Part shown: positions 45,072-54,313 of the stretch, one piece after another
How positions within the stretch are numbered: position 1 is the stretch's first letter
Layout of the letters: every line of letters starts with the position of its first letter
From: Dulcicalothrix desertica PCC 7102
GTDB lineage: Bacteria > Cyanobacteriota > Cyanobacteriia > Cyanobacteriales > Nostocaceae
Direction: 5' to 3'
DNA: 64,000 nt
Assembly (NCBI RefSeq): GCF_003991905.1
Contig: NZ_RSCL01000019.1
Location: 46,329-110,328, forward strand
Notes under the pieces: model-generated
The model's database searches: none
What the model was told of the DNA's origin: nothing
The model's input: only the letters and a program-made list of their open reading frames with translations
Position numbers and translations under genes: made by a program

Positions 45072-46322
45072 CTATGTATTAGATGTCATTTTTGATATAG
45101 AATTTTGGTCATAGACAGACAAAAGTTTAACGTTATCAATTGCAAAAGCTGAATCATAAATGGGGTCTCCTAAATTTACTACTCCTAAACCTAAAGTATA
45201 AGTACCAGTGAAGGGTATTTCGATAGATAAAGTTTTGAAGCCCGTTTCATCTGAGAAAGGTGTTAGAGATGTTTGAAGTGATGAGGAAGTATCAGTTGCA
45301 TTGTATGGTAAAGAATTAAGAGTTATAAAACCAAAGTCTTTATTATCACCAGCAAGAGTTGAGTCCTTTTCGTTGGTCATAAAATTCCAATCAAAACTTA
45401 AAACATCTCCAGCTTTAGCTGTAAATGATGTCTTCATTGCAGAACCTTCATCAATATTACCATTACCTAAAGATTTTAAACTTCCATATGGTAAGTTTAA
45501 AAATGATTCAATATCGTAGCTAGGAACCGTATCGAATTGGGTTGATAATGCAGCATAATACTTTCCTTCGGATGGTTCACTACCAAAGTTGGAGGTTTCA
45601 AGCATAGCCTTTCCAGTTGCTGACCATCCAGTAAAATCGCCGTTTTCAAAACCCCCGTTGACAATTTGACCATAATTATTACTGTAATTATTTCTATAAT
45701 CCGTAGTGCCAGAAATTGACATACCCATTATACTGTTATCATCAGTTATGCCATATCGCTCGCTCAACCATGTTTGCATCTGGTTAATTTCACTGCTTTG
45801 GGTTTTAGCTATGTTTTGGCATAAATCAGATAATTCAGTATGTCCAGCACGACTTACACAAGGAACAGCGTCACTTAGCATTGACTTGTGATGGTCGGTC
45901 ATCTCCTGCATAAAATCGATCTCAAAATCGGCGCCATTCAACTTTGCCATTTGATCTAGCATTCGCTGATCACCTGGTTTCATTTCAGGTTCATAACTTA
46001 AGCCATACCAGTCTTTTAGCCAGGATTGCATCGTTTCAATTTCTTGGCTTTGAGTAGTAATAATATTTTGGCTAAGGTCGCGCAAGTCCTGATTAACTGC
46101 TTTGTCCACACTCAACTTAGCCATATCTACAGCCATCATGTGGTGTCCTATCGTTTCTTGTAGAAAACGTACATCAAAACGCGCGGAGCGTTCATTGGCA
46201 GTTAGCGTAAAACTTGGAAGTGATGACTTTATATTAAAGTTAAGTTCTTCAAAAATAGACTGAGAGCTTGACCAAGTAGGATTTAGGCTCAAACTCTGTC
46301 TTATGGTATCGCTGTTTGACAT
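45072..46322 (-). CDS. DUF305 protein fused to a C-terminal anchor/lectin-like domain
   Basis: The 416-residue protein has two DUF305 domains (about residues 45-125 and 130-205) with the motifs FDVRFLQETIGHHMMAVDMA and FEIDFMQEMTDHHKSML, where paired His may bind copper. A C-terminal beta-rich domain (about 230-410: GQIVNGGFENGDFTGWSATG; AFAIDNVKLL) looks like the choice-of-anchor or carbohydrate-binding domains of secreted cyanobacterial proteins. No classical signal peptide is seen. The fusion is unusual; the second DUF305 gene at 51257 is a plain lipoprotein. It is the first gene of a two-gene unit with flavodoxin. Confidence 0.85.
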   Translation of the reverse strand: MSNSDTIRQSLSLNPTWSSSQSIFEELNFNIKSSLPSFTLTANERSARFDVRFLQETIGHHMMAVDMAKLSVDKAVNQDLRDLSQNIITTQSQEIETMQSWLKDWYGLSYEPEMKPGDQRMLDQMAKLNGADFEIDFMQEMTDHHKSMLSDAVPCVSRAGHTELSDLCQNIAKTQSSEINQMQTWLSERYGITDDNSIMGMSISGTTDYRNNYSNNYGQIVNGGFENGDFTGWSATGKAMLETSNFGSEPSEGKYYAALSTQFDTVPSYDIESFLNLPYGSLKSLGNGNIDEGSAMKTSFTAKAGDVLSFDWNFMTNEKDSTLAGDNKDFGFITLNSLPYNATDTSSSLQTSLTPFSDETGFKTLSIEIPFTGTYTLGLGVVNLGDPIYDSAFAIDNVKLLSVYDQNSISKMTSNT

Positions 46323-46528
46323 CGGTTCATCCTCTCATTTTTAATTTGGAATAATTAGGCTTACAGCAAGCAAAGCGTTGCCAATCAAAATTGATTTACT
46401 TAAGCAACTTACATTATTGCTGTAAAAATTTCATCGAAAGCTTCTGAGCATTCAACATAAAAGGTTGTAAATGTATCTACATCTCTCTAATGGAGTGATA
46501 AGAATTTACTTCTAACGACATACAAAAA

Positions 46529-46545
46529 TTTCATCTTAATTTCAT
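46529..46545 (+). promoter_or_regulatory. TTTCAT-N5-TTTCAT box, distal to muramidase gene
   Basis: The first of two boxes in the 336-base divergent region between the DUF305 gene and the muramidase gene. A single further TTTCATC half-site lies at 46428. Confidence 0.75.
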
Positions 46546-46586
46546 TTTAATATGCATAGCTAATTTAAAAGCCTATTACACAAATA

Positions 46587-46603
46587 TTTCACTTTAATTT
46601 CAT
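46587..46603 (+). promoter_or_regulatory. TTTCAC-N5-TTTCAT box, proximal to muramidase gene
   Basis: 11-base phase, followed by AAAAATATGAAAGACTATATA with a TATA-like -10; 56 bases to the start codon. Confidence 0.75.
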
Positions 46604-46658
46604 AAAAATATGAAAGACTATATATAGTTAGTAAAAAAAATACTCTAAATAAAGTTAT

Positions 46659-47357
46659 ATGAACTTTGAAAATTTACTAAAGTTAGCTATAATACTACGA
46701 ATTAAAAGCTTAACCAAAGTTAAATGGCAGGCAATAATTATTGGAGTATTCTGTCTAATTTTAGTAATTATTATTTGGCATGGACTAAACCATCGTCAGA
46801 CAAAGGGTATTAATGAATACACTCCTCTTTTAGTTATGAAAGGAGGCGACCCTTATATTAGAGCGTTAATGCGAACTATTTCAGCTAGTGAGTCCCAAGA
46901 CATTAATCCTTACACCCAAATCTATGGTGGTGAGCATTTTTCTGATTTCAGCCGTCACCCCAACAAATGCGTCAAGATTGTTTCCGGTTTACATCAAGGA
47001 GAATGTAGCACAGCCGCTGGAAGGTATCAAATTTTAACCGTAACTTGGCAAGAAAAATCTGAAAAATATCACAGTAAATTGCCAAAAAATTTAAGTATAA
47101 ACCACACTATTTTTACACCACAAGCTCAAGATAAAGTTGTATACGCTTGGCTCAATGACCGTGATGCTTGGAAAGTAGACATAGCACTTTTACTCAAACA
47201 GGGAAAGCTAAATCAGGTTTTAAAGATTTTGTCTGGTACTTGGACAAGCTTAGGATACGGCAAGGAAAATAATTCAATTACACCTTTACTATCACAGGTT
47301 TATCAAAAAGTATTAGCCCAAGAATTGGCTCAAACAAATTCATCTTCTTCAAATTAG
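46659..47357 (+). CDS. membrane-anchored muramidase (phage-lysozyme-like glycoside hydrolase)
   Basis: The 232-residue protein has an N-terminal membrane anchor (AIIIGVFCLILVIIIW). A muramidase domain follows with ISASESQ (probable catalytic Glu), YGGEHFSDFSRHPN, STAAGRYQI and SGTWTSLGY. Lambda-lysozyme-like enzymes of this type cut the glycan of peptidoglycan. Anchored in the periplasm it may open the wall for assembly of efflux complexes; that is inference. Two regulon boxes lie upstream, and the DUF4396 and oxidase genes follow on the same strand. A C-terminal remnant copy is at 49876-50028. Confidence 0.85.
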   Translation: MNFENLLKLAIILRIKSLTKVKWQAIIIGVFCLILVIIIWHGLNHRQTKGINEYTPLLVMKGGDPYIRALMRTISASESQDINPYTQIYGGEHFSDFSRHPNKCVKIVSGLHQGECSTAAGRYQILTVTWQEKSEKYHSKLPKNLSINHTIFTPQAQDKVVYAWLNDRDAWKVDIALLLKQGKLNQVLKILSGTWTSLGYGKENNSITPLLSQVYQKVLAQELAQTNSSSSN

Positions 47358-47410
47358 CTGCTCATGACTTAAAACTGTTTACTCTCAAAAAATATAATGT
47401 GAAGGTAAAT

Positions 47411-48415
47411 ATGCGCCCAAAATCAGTTTTATGGATGGTTTCGTTTTTGATAACAGTCTTATTGGTTTTCATTACGCCTAAGCTGACGTTAAGTCAAAAT
47501 TTGCCAGTTGTTCAGCAAATACAGCATAGTTCGACTACGCAACCAGTTATCCAGCCACAGCCTTCTCCTAATGCGAATATGTCTAATATGAGCATGACCC
47601 AGAGCAAAACCTGGACTTGGCTTGACAATATCCTGGTTATCTGGTTCGTTTTAACAGCTTTATCTGTGGTTTACGTAGCTTGGGATGCGTTGACAAACAA
47701 CCCCGAGCTAACAGTTATGAAGTGGGGTTGGCTACTGGTGACACTTTACACCGGATTAATTGGTGCCGCGCTCTATATTCTATCATGTAAAGAGCCAGCA
47801 CCAGGTCAGCACGAAGAGTTTATCAAACCCTTGTGGAAGCAGACTTTGGGTTCAACTATTCATTGTTTGGCGGGCGATGCAACTGGCATCATTGTAGCAG
47901 CGGTAATCACTACGACCCTTGGTTTACCAATGTGGCTCGATATAATCTCGGAATACCTTTTTGGCTTTGCTTTTGGGCTACTTATTTTCCAAGCTTTGTT
48001 TATGAAAGATATGCTCGGCGGATCGTATTTTACAGCCATAAAGCGCTCATTTATACCCGAATGGTTATCAATGAATAGTGTGATGGCTGGAATGATCCCA
48101 GTGATGGTAATCCTAATGAGCAGTGATACAACTGCAATGGAGGCAACTTCGATCCGCTTCTGGGGCGTGATGTCTTTTGCAACACTAGTAGGTATGGTCG
48201 TCGCTTTTCCAGTCAATATGTGGCTCGTAGCAAAAGGTTTCAAGCATGGCATGGGCACTGTGCGTGCTTTGGGTAGAGGTGGACACAGCCTAGCTATGGA
48301 AGCAGAACGAATTGCAAAGACATCTGGTGAAATAATTGCCCCAAACGCTTCTACACATAAGAACGTTCAAGAAATAGATTCTGATGTTGATATGCAAAAT
48401 ATGAAAGGAATGTAA
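47411..48415 (+). CDS. DUF4396 membrane protein, copper-associated
   Basis: The ATG at 47411 has GAAGG five bases upstream; a GTG at 47399 is the longer alternative. The product has a signal-like N-terminus, a Met-rich stretch (NANMSNMSMTQ), then six or so membrane helices of the DUF4396 type (TWLDNILVIWFVLTALSVVY; HCLAGDATGIIVAAVI; AFGLLIFQALFMKDML). Its stop is two bases before the multicopper oxidase gene, so the two are translated from one mRNA. Function is unknown. The tight pairing suggests it supplies copper to, or anchors, the oxidase. Confidence 0.82.
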   Translation: MRPKSVLWMVSFLITVLLVFITPKLTLSQNLPVVQQIQHSSTTQPVIQPQPSPNANMSNMSMTQSKTWTWLDNILVIWFVLTALSVVYVAWDALTNNPELTVMKWGWLLVTLYTGLIGAALYILSCKEPAPGQHEEFIKPLWKQTLGSTIHCLAGDATGIIVAAVITTTLGLPMWLDIISEYLFGFAFGLLIFQALFMKDMLGGSYFTAIKRSFIPEWLSMNSVMAGMIPVMVILMSSDTTAMEATSIRFWGVMSFATLVGMVVAFPVNMWLVAKGFKHGMGTVRALGRGGHSLAMEAERIAKTSGEIIAPNASTHKNVQEIDSDVDMQNMKGM

Positions 48416-48417
48416 GT

Positions 48418-49728
48418 ATGAAAACCCATAAGAACAAGAATCTGAATGCTCACGGCACTAAACCTCACGAAGGCATGGATATGAAACCCAAAGCCACGCG
48501 AGCGCAACTTGTGGCCGTAACGCTTTTAACACTACTGGCACTAGCTGCTGGTGTGCTAATTGCTGCATTATACGGCGACTTCACGATGGGCGCCAGGAAT
48601 ATGGGCAATGGGTCAATGCCTGAGATGAATATGGGCAACAACGACTCAATGCCTGGAATGAATATGAGTGGAACTAAAGCTAAAGCCCCTGCAACAGTTT
48701 CATCGTTACCATCGGCGCCTATGAGTAGTGTTACTCAAATGAACGGTTTAGTTATGCCACCCGGTATGATTATGACCTCAGATATGAGTCAGGAAGCGAT
48801 GGAAGACATGTCGGCAGTGGATCTCACAAAAATTACCTATACTGCTCCATCCCAAGCCGTGGGTGATCAAGTCCTGACACCCAAAATAGAGAACGGTGTG
48901 AAAGTCTTCAACCTTGAAGCCTCTTTGATCAAATGGAATATCTTACCAGATAAACAGGTAGCTGCTTATGCCTTCAACCGTCAAATACCAGGGCCGCGTA
49001 TTCGAATCACTGAGGGAGATCAGGTTCGGATTGTGGTTAAGAACAATTTACCTGATGCCACTACTGTACATTGGCATGGCATGATTTTACCGAACAAAAT
49101 GGATGGTCCAGCCGATGTTACCCAAAAACCTATTGAACCTGGTGCAAGTTATAACTACGAGTTTACGGCAAAGCAACGGGGTACATACTTTTATCACTCA
49201 CATAAAGACGTAGATCGTCAGCAGACTTTAGGGATGTATGGCGCGTTGATTATCGACCCGAAGGATAAAACTAATATCCCTGCCTATAATAAAGATGTTG
49301 TAGTCCAGCTTCAGGAGTGGACTTTCAAACAAGGCTACACTTTCCCAGCAATGCCAATGGAAGGGCTACTACCGAACTTATTCACAATTAACGGTAAAGC
49401 TTATCCCTCTACCGAAATAATAAACGCGAAAGTCGGCGAGAAGATCTGCTTTCGCTTCATTGGCTCGAATAATGCCTTTATACATCCGATGCATATTCAC
49501 GGTGGTCCATTTAAAATTGTTGAAACTGATGGTAATGCAGTACCTGCTGCTGCCCAAATTGAAAAAGACACGATCAATGTGGCGCCTGGGGAACGCTACG
49601 ACGTAATCTGGACGGCACGGCAAAAGGGAAAGTGGTTGCTACACTGCCATATTCCTCACCATACGACTAACGACAACGTTGAAGTGCAAGGTGGTGGTGG
49701 CTTAATGATGGTAATTAACGTTACCTAA
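48418..49728 (+). CDS. multicopper oxidase with membrane anchor
   Basis: The 436-residue protein has a membrane helix (VAVTLLTLLALAAGVLIAAL, residues about 30-50) and a Met-rich periplasmic stretch with repeated MPEMNMG/MPGMNMS. Cupredoxin domains follow with all four copper motifs: HWHG, HSHKD, HPMHIHG and HCHIPHH. It should oxidise Cu(I), metals or phenols outside the membrane with O2 as acceptor, as CueO-type enzymes do in copper defence. Direct linkage with DUF4396 supports a copper role. Confidence 0.92.
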   Translation: MKTHKNKNLNAHGTKPHEGMDMKPKATRAQLVAVTLLTLLALAAGVLIAALYGDFTMGARNMGNGSMPEMNMGNNDSMPGMNMSGTKAKAPATVSSLPSAPMSSVTQMNGLVMPPGMIMTSDMSQEAMEDMSAVDLTKITYTAPSQAVGDQVLTPKIENGVKVFNLEASLIKWNILPDKQVAAYAFNRQIPGPRIRITEGDQVRIVVKNNLPDATTVHWHGMILPNKMDGPADVTQKPIEPGASYNYEFTAKQRGTYFYHSHKDVDRQQTLGMYGALIIDPKDKTNIPAYNKDVVVQLQEWTFKQGYTFPAMPMEGLLPNLFTINGKAYPSTEIINAKVGEKICFRFIGSNNAFIHPMHIHGGPFKIVETDGNAVPAAAQIEKDTINVAPGERYDVIWTARQKGKWLLHCHIPHHTTNDNVEVQGGGGLMMVINVT

Positions 49729-49810
49729 GTTTACAAAACTGCAAATACTATTACAAAAAGACATTTTTGACTTCAATATGAGTATATTTGGCAGAGTTTT
49801 TCAAAAATTC

Positions 49811-50028
49811 AACAAATTTACCATCGCGGACACCTTTAGACTCATTAAATTCATAACCAAAAGTAAAATTTACTTAAACAAGGAAAACTAAACCAAGTTT
49901 TGCAGATTTTGTCTGGTACTTGGACAAGTTTGGGATACGGTATAGAAAATAATTCAGTTACACCTAAATTATCTAAGATTTATAAAAAAGTGCTAACTGA
50001 AGAATTGATGTCAGCAAAAATAAAATGA
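49811..50028. pseudogene. fused remnants of flavodoxin (minus) and muramidase (plus)
   Basis: At 49811-49858 the minus strand encodes GYEFNESKGVRDGKF, a piece of flavodoxin. From 49876 the plus strand encodes LLKQGKLNQVLQILSGTWTS and the rest of the muramidase C-terminus, to TGA at 50026-50028. In the intact set these two genes are about 2 kb apart and divergent, so this is the scar of a second copy whose middle, including a DUF305 gene, was deleted. Confidence 0.85.
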
Positions 50029-50075
50029 ATGCCGGATGTAAAAGCATTCCACGAGCCAAAGTAATTTATAACCTG

Positions 50076-50978
50076 CTATGTACCTTGGTTCGGTTGATGC
50101 GACGGCGTTACTGTTGTCAACGTTGCTTTTTGTGCTTGTATTGCTAATAATTGTGGTACAGTTACAAAACGATATCCCTGCTGCTTAAGATTAGCAATAA
50201 TTTTTGGCAAAGCTGCAACTGTCTGCGTGCGATTTCCACCACCATCGTGCATCAGCACCATGCCCCCTGGTTTTGCTTCCCGAAGTACATTATTTACAAC
50301 GCGCGCTACTGAAGGACGACGGTAATCTTGAGAGTCATCTGACCACATCAAAACGGCGTAATTATTCTTTTTCGCATAATCAGCTACACCATTATTGAGG
50401 GCGCCGTAAGGTGGACGAAATAAAGATGTTTTAACTCCCGTCGCTTCAAAAATAGCTGTTGCCGTCGATTCAATTTCGTTTGCTGCTACTTGGGAGTTCA
50501 TTTTTTGCAGCCAGTGATGCCAAGTATGGTTACCTATTACATGGCCTTCTGCTACTTCTTGCTTGGCTAGTTGGGGAAAATAATGCACCATCTCCCCAAC
50601 ACAGAAAAACGTTGCCTTGATATTTTCTTGTTTAAGAATTTCTAATATTTGTTGCGTGTACTTCGGTGCAGGACCATCATCAAAAGTTAGGGCAATAACT
50701 TTATCTTCTACTCGTGGCTGTATTTGACTAGTCACTGTACCCCGAAACTCTTCAGGCACCGAGAAAATAACTGGTGTTGGTGCAACAGGCTTGACTTCCA
50801 ACGCTAAACTTTGCTTCTTTGACGCAGCTTGGGCACTCAGTACTGCCGTATATTTGCTTTGTATCTGATGTTTATCAGTACCTTTTAGTAAAATGTGACC
50901 AATACCAAGGCTTCCTAGTAAAGCGGCTACAGGGATAAATATTATACCTGCACTCAGAAGTAAACTCCGATTTGCCAT
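50076..50978 (-). CDS. polysaccharide deacetylase (NodB-type)
   Basis: The 300-residue protein has an N-terminal membrane anchor (LLLSAGIIFIPVAALLGSLG) and a NodB homology domain. Its motifs are LTFDDGPAP (motif 1, metal-binding Asp), GNHTWHH (motif 2 with both His), FRPPYGA (motif 3), and the MWSDDSQDYRRP and LMHDGGGNR motifs. It would remove acetyl groups from peptidoglycan or another GlcNAc polymer in the periplasm using Zn or a similar metal. No TTTCAT box precedes it. Confidence 0.9.
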   Translation of the reverse strand: MANRSLLLSAGIIFIPVAALLGSLGIGHILLKGTDKHQIQSKYTAVLSAQAASKKQSLALEVKPVAPTPVIFSVPEEFRGTVTSQIQPRVEDKVIALTFDDGPAPKYTQQILEILKQENIKATFFCVGEMVHYFPQLAKQEVAEGHVIGNHTWHHWLQKMNSQVAANEIESTATAIFEATGVKTSLFRPPYGALNNGVADYAKKNNYAVLMWSDDSQDYRRPSVARVVNNVLREAKPGGMVLMHDGGGNRTQTVAALPKIIANLKQQGYRFVTVPQLLAIQAQKATLTTVTPSHQPNQGT

Positions 50979-51120
50979 ATTAACCTTCCTTTAACCTGAA
51001 AGACAAATGTTTAAAATATGTGGCGCCCACAACAGTATCCTTATCAGTCGAACTAGTCAAGTAGAAAAAAACAAACTTTGATTACAGCAATAATGCCGTG
51101 TTACCTGAGATAGCTTCTAA

Positions 51121-51137
51121 TTTCATCCTGATTTCAT
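51121..51137 (+). promoter_or_regulatory. TTTCAT-N5-TTTCAT box upstream of DUF305 lipoprotein
   Basis: Perfect hexamers are followed by GGCTGCGAAACTAGGTAATA and AGG, matching the extended consensus. Confidence 0.8.
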
Positions 51138-51256
51138 ATTTGGCTGCGAAACTAGGTAATAAGGTGGGCGCAATCCAAATTAAATCATTCTACAGGTTGA
51201 CTCTCCACCCAACTGGAGATTTTACAATCTAATTTAGAAATCATAAATCATAATCT

Positions 51257-51982
51257 ATGCAACTCTCTAATCTCAAAAATAAATTCTTTACATTCAGCCT
51301 GATTGCTACGGCAACTCTCGCTAGTGGCGCCTTGGCTGCTTGTTCCACAACTGCATCCCAAAACGAGGTTCAATCAGATAATTCCACTCCTGCAACTGAA
51401 ACTACCGATAAGCAGATGGCTCAAGGTGGCATGAATCATGATGGTATGAATCATGGCGGCATGAACCATAGCATGTCAATGGATTTAGGTCCAGCCGATG
51501 CAAATTTCGATTTGCGATTTATTGACTCAATGATTCCGCACCACGAAGGCGCCGTGATGATGGCGAAGCAAGCACTGGAAAAATCAAAGCGTCCAGAAAT
51601 TAAAAAGCTGGCTAACGATATAATTAAGGCTCAAAACAAAGAAATTGCTGAACTTAAGCAGTGGCGCCAAGCTTGGTATCCTAAAGCTGGAAGTAAGCCA
51701 GTAGCTTACGATACAAAGCTTAACAAAACTGTAGAAATGCCCGCAGAGCAAATGCAAGCGATGATGATGAACATGGACTTAGGCACCGCAGACAACGAGT
51801 TTGACTTGCGCTTTATTAATGCGATGATTCCTCACCACGAAGGCGCCTTAACAATGGGTAAAGATGCTGCCGCTAAATCGAAGCGTCCGGAAATAAAGAA
51901 ACTCGCAGCTGAAATTATTTCCTCACAACAAGCAGAAATTAGTCAAATGAAACAGTGGCGCCAAGCTTGGTATAAAAAGTAA
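51257..51982 (+). CDS. lipoprotein with two DUF305 domains
   Basis: The 241-residue product has a lipoprotein signal (LAAC lipobox near residue 28), a Met/His-rich linker (GGMNHDGMNHGGMNHSMSMD), and two DUF305 domains. The domain signatures are FDLRFIDSMIPHHEGAVMMA and FDLRFINAMIPHHEGALTMG. DUF305 proteins are ferritin-like four-helix proteins linked to copper handling; the related CopM of Synechocystis binds copper in the periplasm. The promoter box upstream ties it to the regulon, and the CusBA-type genes follow. Confidence 0.9.
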   Translation: MQLSNLKNKFFTFSLIATATLASGALAACSTTASQNEVQSDNSTPATETTDKQMAQGGMNHDGMNHGGMNHSMSMDLGPADANFDLRFIDSMIPHHEGAVMMAKQALEKSKRPEIKKLANDIIKAQNKEIAELKQWRQAWYPKAGSKPVAYDTKLNKTVEMPAEQMQAMMMNMDLGTADNEFDLRFINAMIPHHEGALTMGKDAAAKSKRPEIKKLAAEIISSQQAEISQMKQWRQAWYKK

Positions 51983-52069
51983 TCTAGGATACTTAAGGAA
52001 AGGCAATTGATAGCAATTTGACTATCGAGAGTAGCGTTCGATTAAAATTCTGCGAACGTTTACCCTCGA

Positions 52070-52086
52070 TTTCATCCTAATTTCAT
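52070..52086 (+). promoter_or_regulatory. TTTCAT-N5-TTTCAT box upstream of first intact adaptor
   Basis: Perfect hexamers are followed by TTATGCTGTCAAACTGGTAA and TTAGG, one of the best matches to the extended consensus. Confidence 0.82.
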
Positions 52087-52200
52087 TTTATGCTGTCAAA
52101 CTGGTAATTAGGTGCATAAAAAGGCACAAGAAACGGGCATTGCATCTTGCGTGACAAATATCAGTATAATTGTTTTCTTTAGATAAAATTATTGACTATT

Positions 52201-54135
52201 ATGCTTAAATCCTACAGCTTTCAGCAATCTACAGCAATTCGTTATATTTCTAGCACCCTTCTGAGCCTATCATTGCTTGCATCTCCCGCAGTAGTACTGG
52301 CACATGGTGGGCATGGAAACGAATTTAAAAGCGGAGGCGATGCTCAAACTACAGGCTCAATTCAAGTTGATGCTGATACGGCGAATCGGCTAGGTATTAA
52401 AGTTGAGCCTGCAAAAAAGCAGCGGTTGAATATAGGTATCAAAAGTACAGGGCAAATAGAGACTTTGCCTGACCAAAAAGTTGAGGTGACTGCGCCGCTA
52501 ACGAGTAAAGTAGTTGAACTATTAGTAAAACCAGGTAGTAAAATTAAAAAGGGTCAACCAGTGGCGGTAGTCTCTTCACCTGAGTTGGTGGAGTTACGCG
52601 TCGGTTCTCAAGAAAAACAAGCTGATGCACAAGCACAATTGCAAAAGGCACAAGCCGATTTAAAACTAGCGCAAGAAAATTTAGACCGTCAGGAAAAAAT
52701 ATCTGATGCTGAGATAGCACAAGCACGTAGCCAATTAGCCGCAGCCCAAGCACAATATAATCGCGACTTGGCACTGGTAAACCAACGCGGAGTTTTAAAA
52801 GTTGCCCAAGAAAACCTTAAACGTCAGCAGCAGATAGCAAATGCTAACGTAGCACAAGCTAATACAGAAGTAGCAGTTGCCCAAGAACAATATGACCGAG
52901 ATCAGGAACTAGTAGAAAAAGGCGCCTTACCAAGACGACAAATGCTAGAGTCTCAAGCAAAATTGGAAAGGGCAAAAGCCGAACTCGCTAGAGCTTCAAA
53001 CCGTCCAGAAGTTGTTCAAGCCGAATCTGAAGTTAAAAGGGCTGAAGTTGAATTGCCATTACGGGAATTACGAGATTCTCAATCGCGCGTAGCTGAAGCA
53101 CAAACTCAACTTAAGAGAGCGATTGCCCGCCGGGATGTTTTAGAAGCACAAGCACAACTAAAACGCGCCCAATCTGATGTGACGGTAGCAAATTCACGTA
53201 TCAATTTGAGTAATACTACTTATAATACTAGGTTACAGCAATTGGGAACTACTGCGAATGCAAAAGGATTGGTAACAATAACCGCTCCTATAAGTGGCAC
53301 TGTTACAGACCGTGAAGTTAACATTGGTCAATCGCTACAAGACGCAGGCGGCAGATTGATGACGATTATCAATGATAATCAAGTTTTTGCTACGGCGAAC
53401 ATTTATGAAAAAGATTTAGACAAAGTTAAAAACGGTCAACAGGTAAGGGTAAAAGTTGCTTCACTCCCTAATAACACTTTTGAAGGTAAAATTACTCGCA
53501 TTGGTTCGGTGGTAGAGGGAGAAACGCGAGTTGTGCCCGTACAAGCCCAAATCAACAATACAAGCGGTCAACTCAAACCCGGAATGTTTGCTGAGTTGGA
53601 AGTACTTACAGACAAAACCTCGACAGATATTGTAGCAATTCCAACTTCTGCTATTGTTGATGTTAATGGCAAAAAAACAGTCTACGTCCAAAATGGAAAT
53701 GCTTTCCAGGCTACAGAAGTCACTCTTGGACAAACTAGTGGCGATATGGTTGAGATAAAAAGTGGTTTATTCGACGGTGACATGATTGTCACCCAGCGCG
53801 CACCACAGCTTTACGCACAGTCTTTACGTGGAGGAAGCGCTCAAGAAGGAGAAAATAAAGAAGAAGCTACTCCCCATACGGACGCTACAGAGATTAAAAC
53901 TAATAGTTTACCCGTACCCTTACTGTTAATGACAGCAGGGGCAGGGTCGATAATAACTGCTTTAGGTATTGTGGGTGGGAATTTCTGGCTAAATCGTCGT
54001 AAACGTTCCAGTTTAGCAGTAGTCGGTGCTTCTGAGGAGTCTGTAGGATTTGAAACTGAAACGGAGCTTTATTTGGATAACAAGCAGCAGGTTAGTATGT
54101 CTCCTACACCAGTAACTATTGATAAGCGTGATTAG
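52201..54135 (+). CDS. RND periplasmic adaptor (CusB-type), long coiled-coil form
   Basis: The ATG at 52201 is chosen over TTG 52192; the signal peptide runs to VVLAHGG. The 644-residue protein has lipoyl halves (VVELLVKPGSKIKKGQPVAV; GLVTITAPISGTVTDREVNI) around a very long coiled-coil hairpin (about residues 140-370). A beta-barrel (ANIYEKDLDKVKNGQQVRVK), a membrane-proximal domain and a C-terminal membrane helix follow. It is about 85 residues longer than the next adaptor because the hairpin segment AQENLxRQ...AQxQYxRD is duplicated in tandem. The adaptor links the inner-membrane pump to a TolC channel. It has its own promoter box. Confidence 0.9.
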   Translation: MLKSYSFQQSTAIRYISSTLLSLSLLASPAVVLAHGGHGNEFKSGGDAQTTGSIQVDADTANRLGIKVEPAKKQRLNIGIKSTGQIETLPDQKVEVTAPLTSKVVELLVKPGSKIKKGQPVAVVSSPELVELRVGSQEKQADAQAQLQKAQADLKLAQENLDRQEKISDAEIAQARSQLAAAQAQYNRDLALVNQRGVLKVAQENLKRQQQIANANVAQANTEVAVAQEQYDRDQELVEKGALPRRQMLESQAKLERAKAELARASNRPEVVQAESEVKRAEVELPLRELRDSQSRVAEAQTQLKRAIARRDVLEAQAQLKRAQSDVTVANSRINLSNTTYNTRLQQLGTTANAKGLVTITAPISGTVTDREVNIGQSLQDAGGRLMTIINDNQVFATANIYEKDLDKVKNGQQVRVKVASLPNNTFEGKITRIGSVVEGETRVVPVQAQINNTSGQLKPGMFAELEVLTDKTSTDIVAIPTSAIVDVNGKKTVYVQNGNAFQATEVTLGQTSGDMVEIKSGLFDGDMIVTQRAPQLYAQSLRGGSAQEGENKEEATPHTDATEIKTNSLPVPLLLMTAGAGSIITALGIVGGNFWLNRRKRSSLAVVGASEESVGFETETELYLDNKQQVSMSPTPVTIDKRD

Positions 54136-54167
54136 TAAGTCTCAGAGCAAATGCTCCTCGCTCTAAA

Positions 54168-54184
54168 TTTCATCCTAATTTCAT
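54168..54184 (+). promoter_or_regulatory. TTTCAT-N5-TTTCAT box upstream of second adaptor
   Basis: Perfect hexamers are followed by ACATCTGTAAAACTATAAAG and TAGG; the -10 TATAAAG is about 15 bases downstream. Confidence 0.82.
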
Positions 54185-54313
54185 ACACATCTGTAAAACT
54201 ATAAAGTAGGTGGTACAATTTCGCAACATTCAAAAACTCTTTGATGCGAAGTGTACTGCGAACTTTGCCAAAAGTGTAAACCGAACCTGATAGCTAAAGG
54301 AGATTGACAAGCG

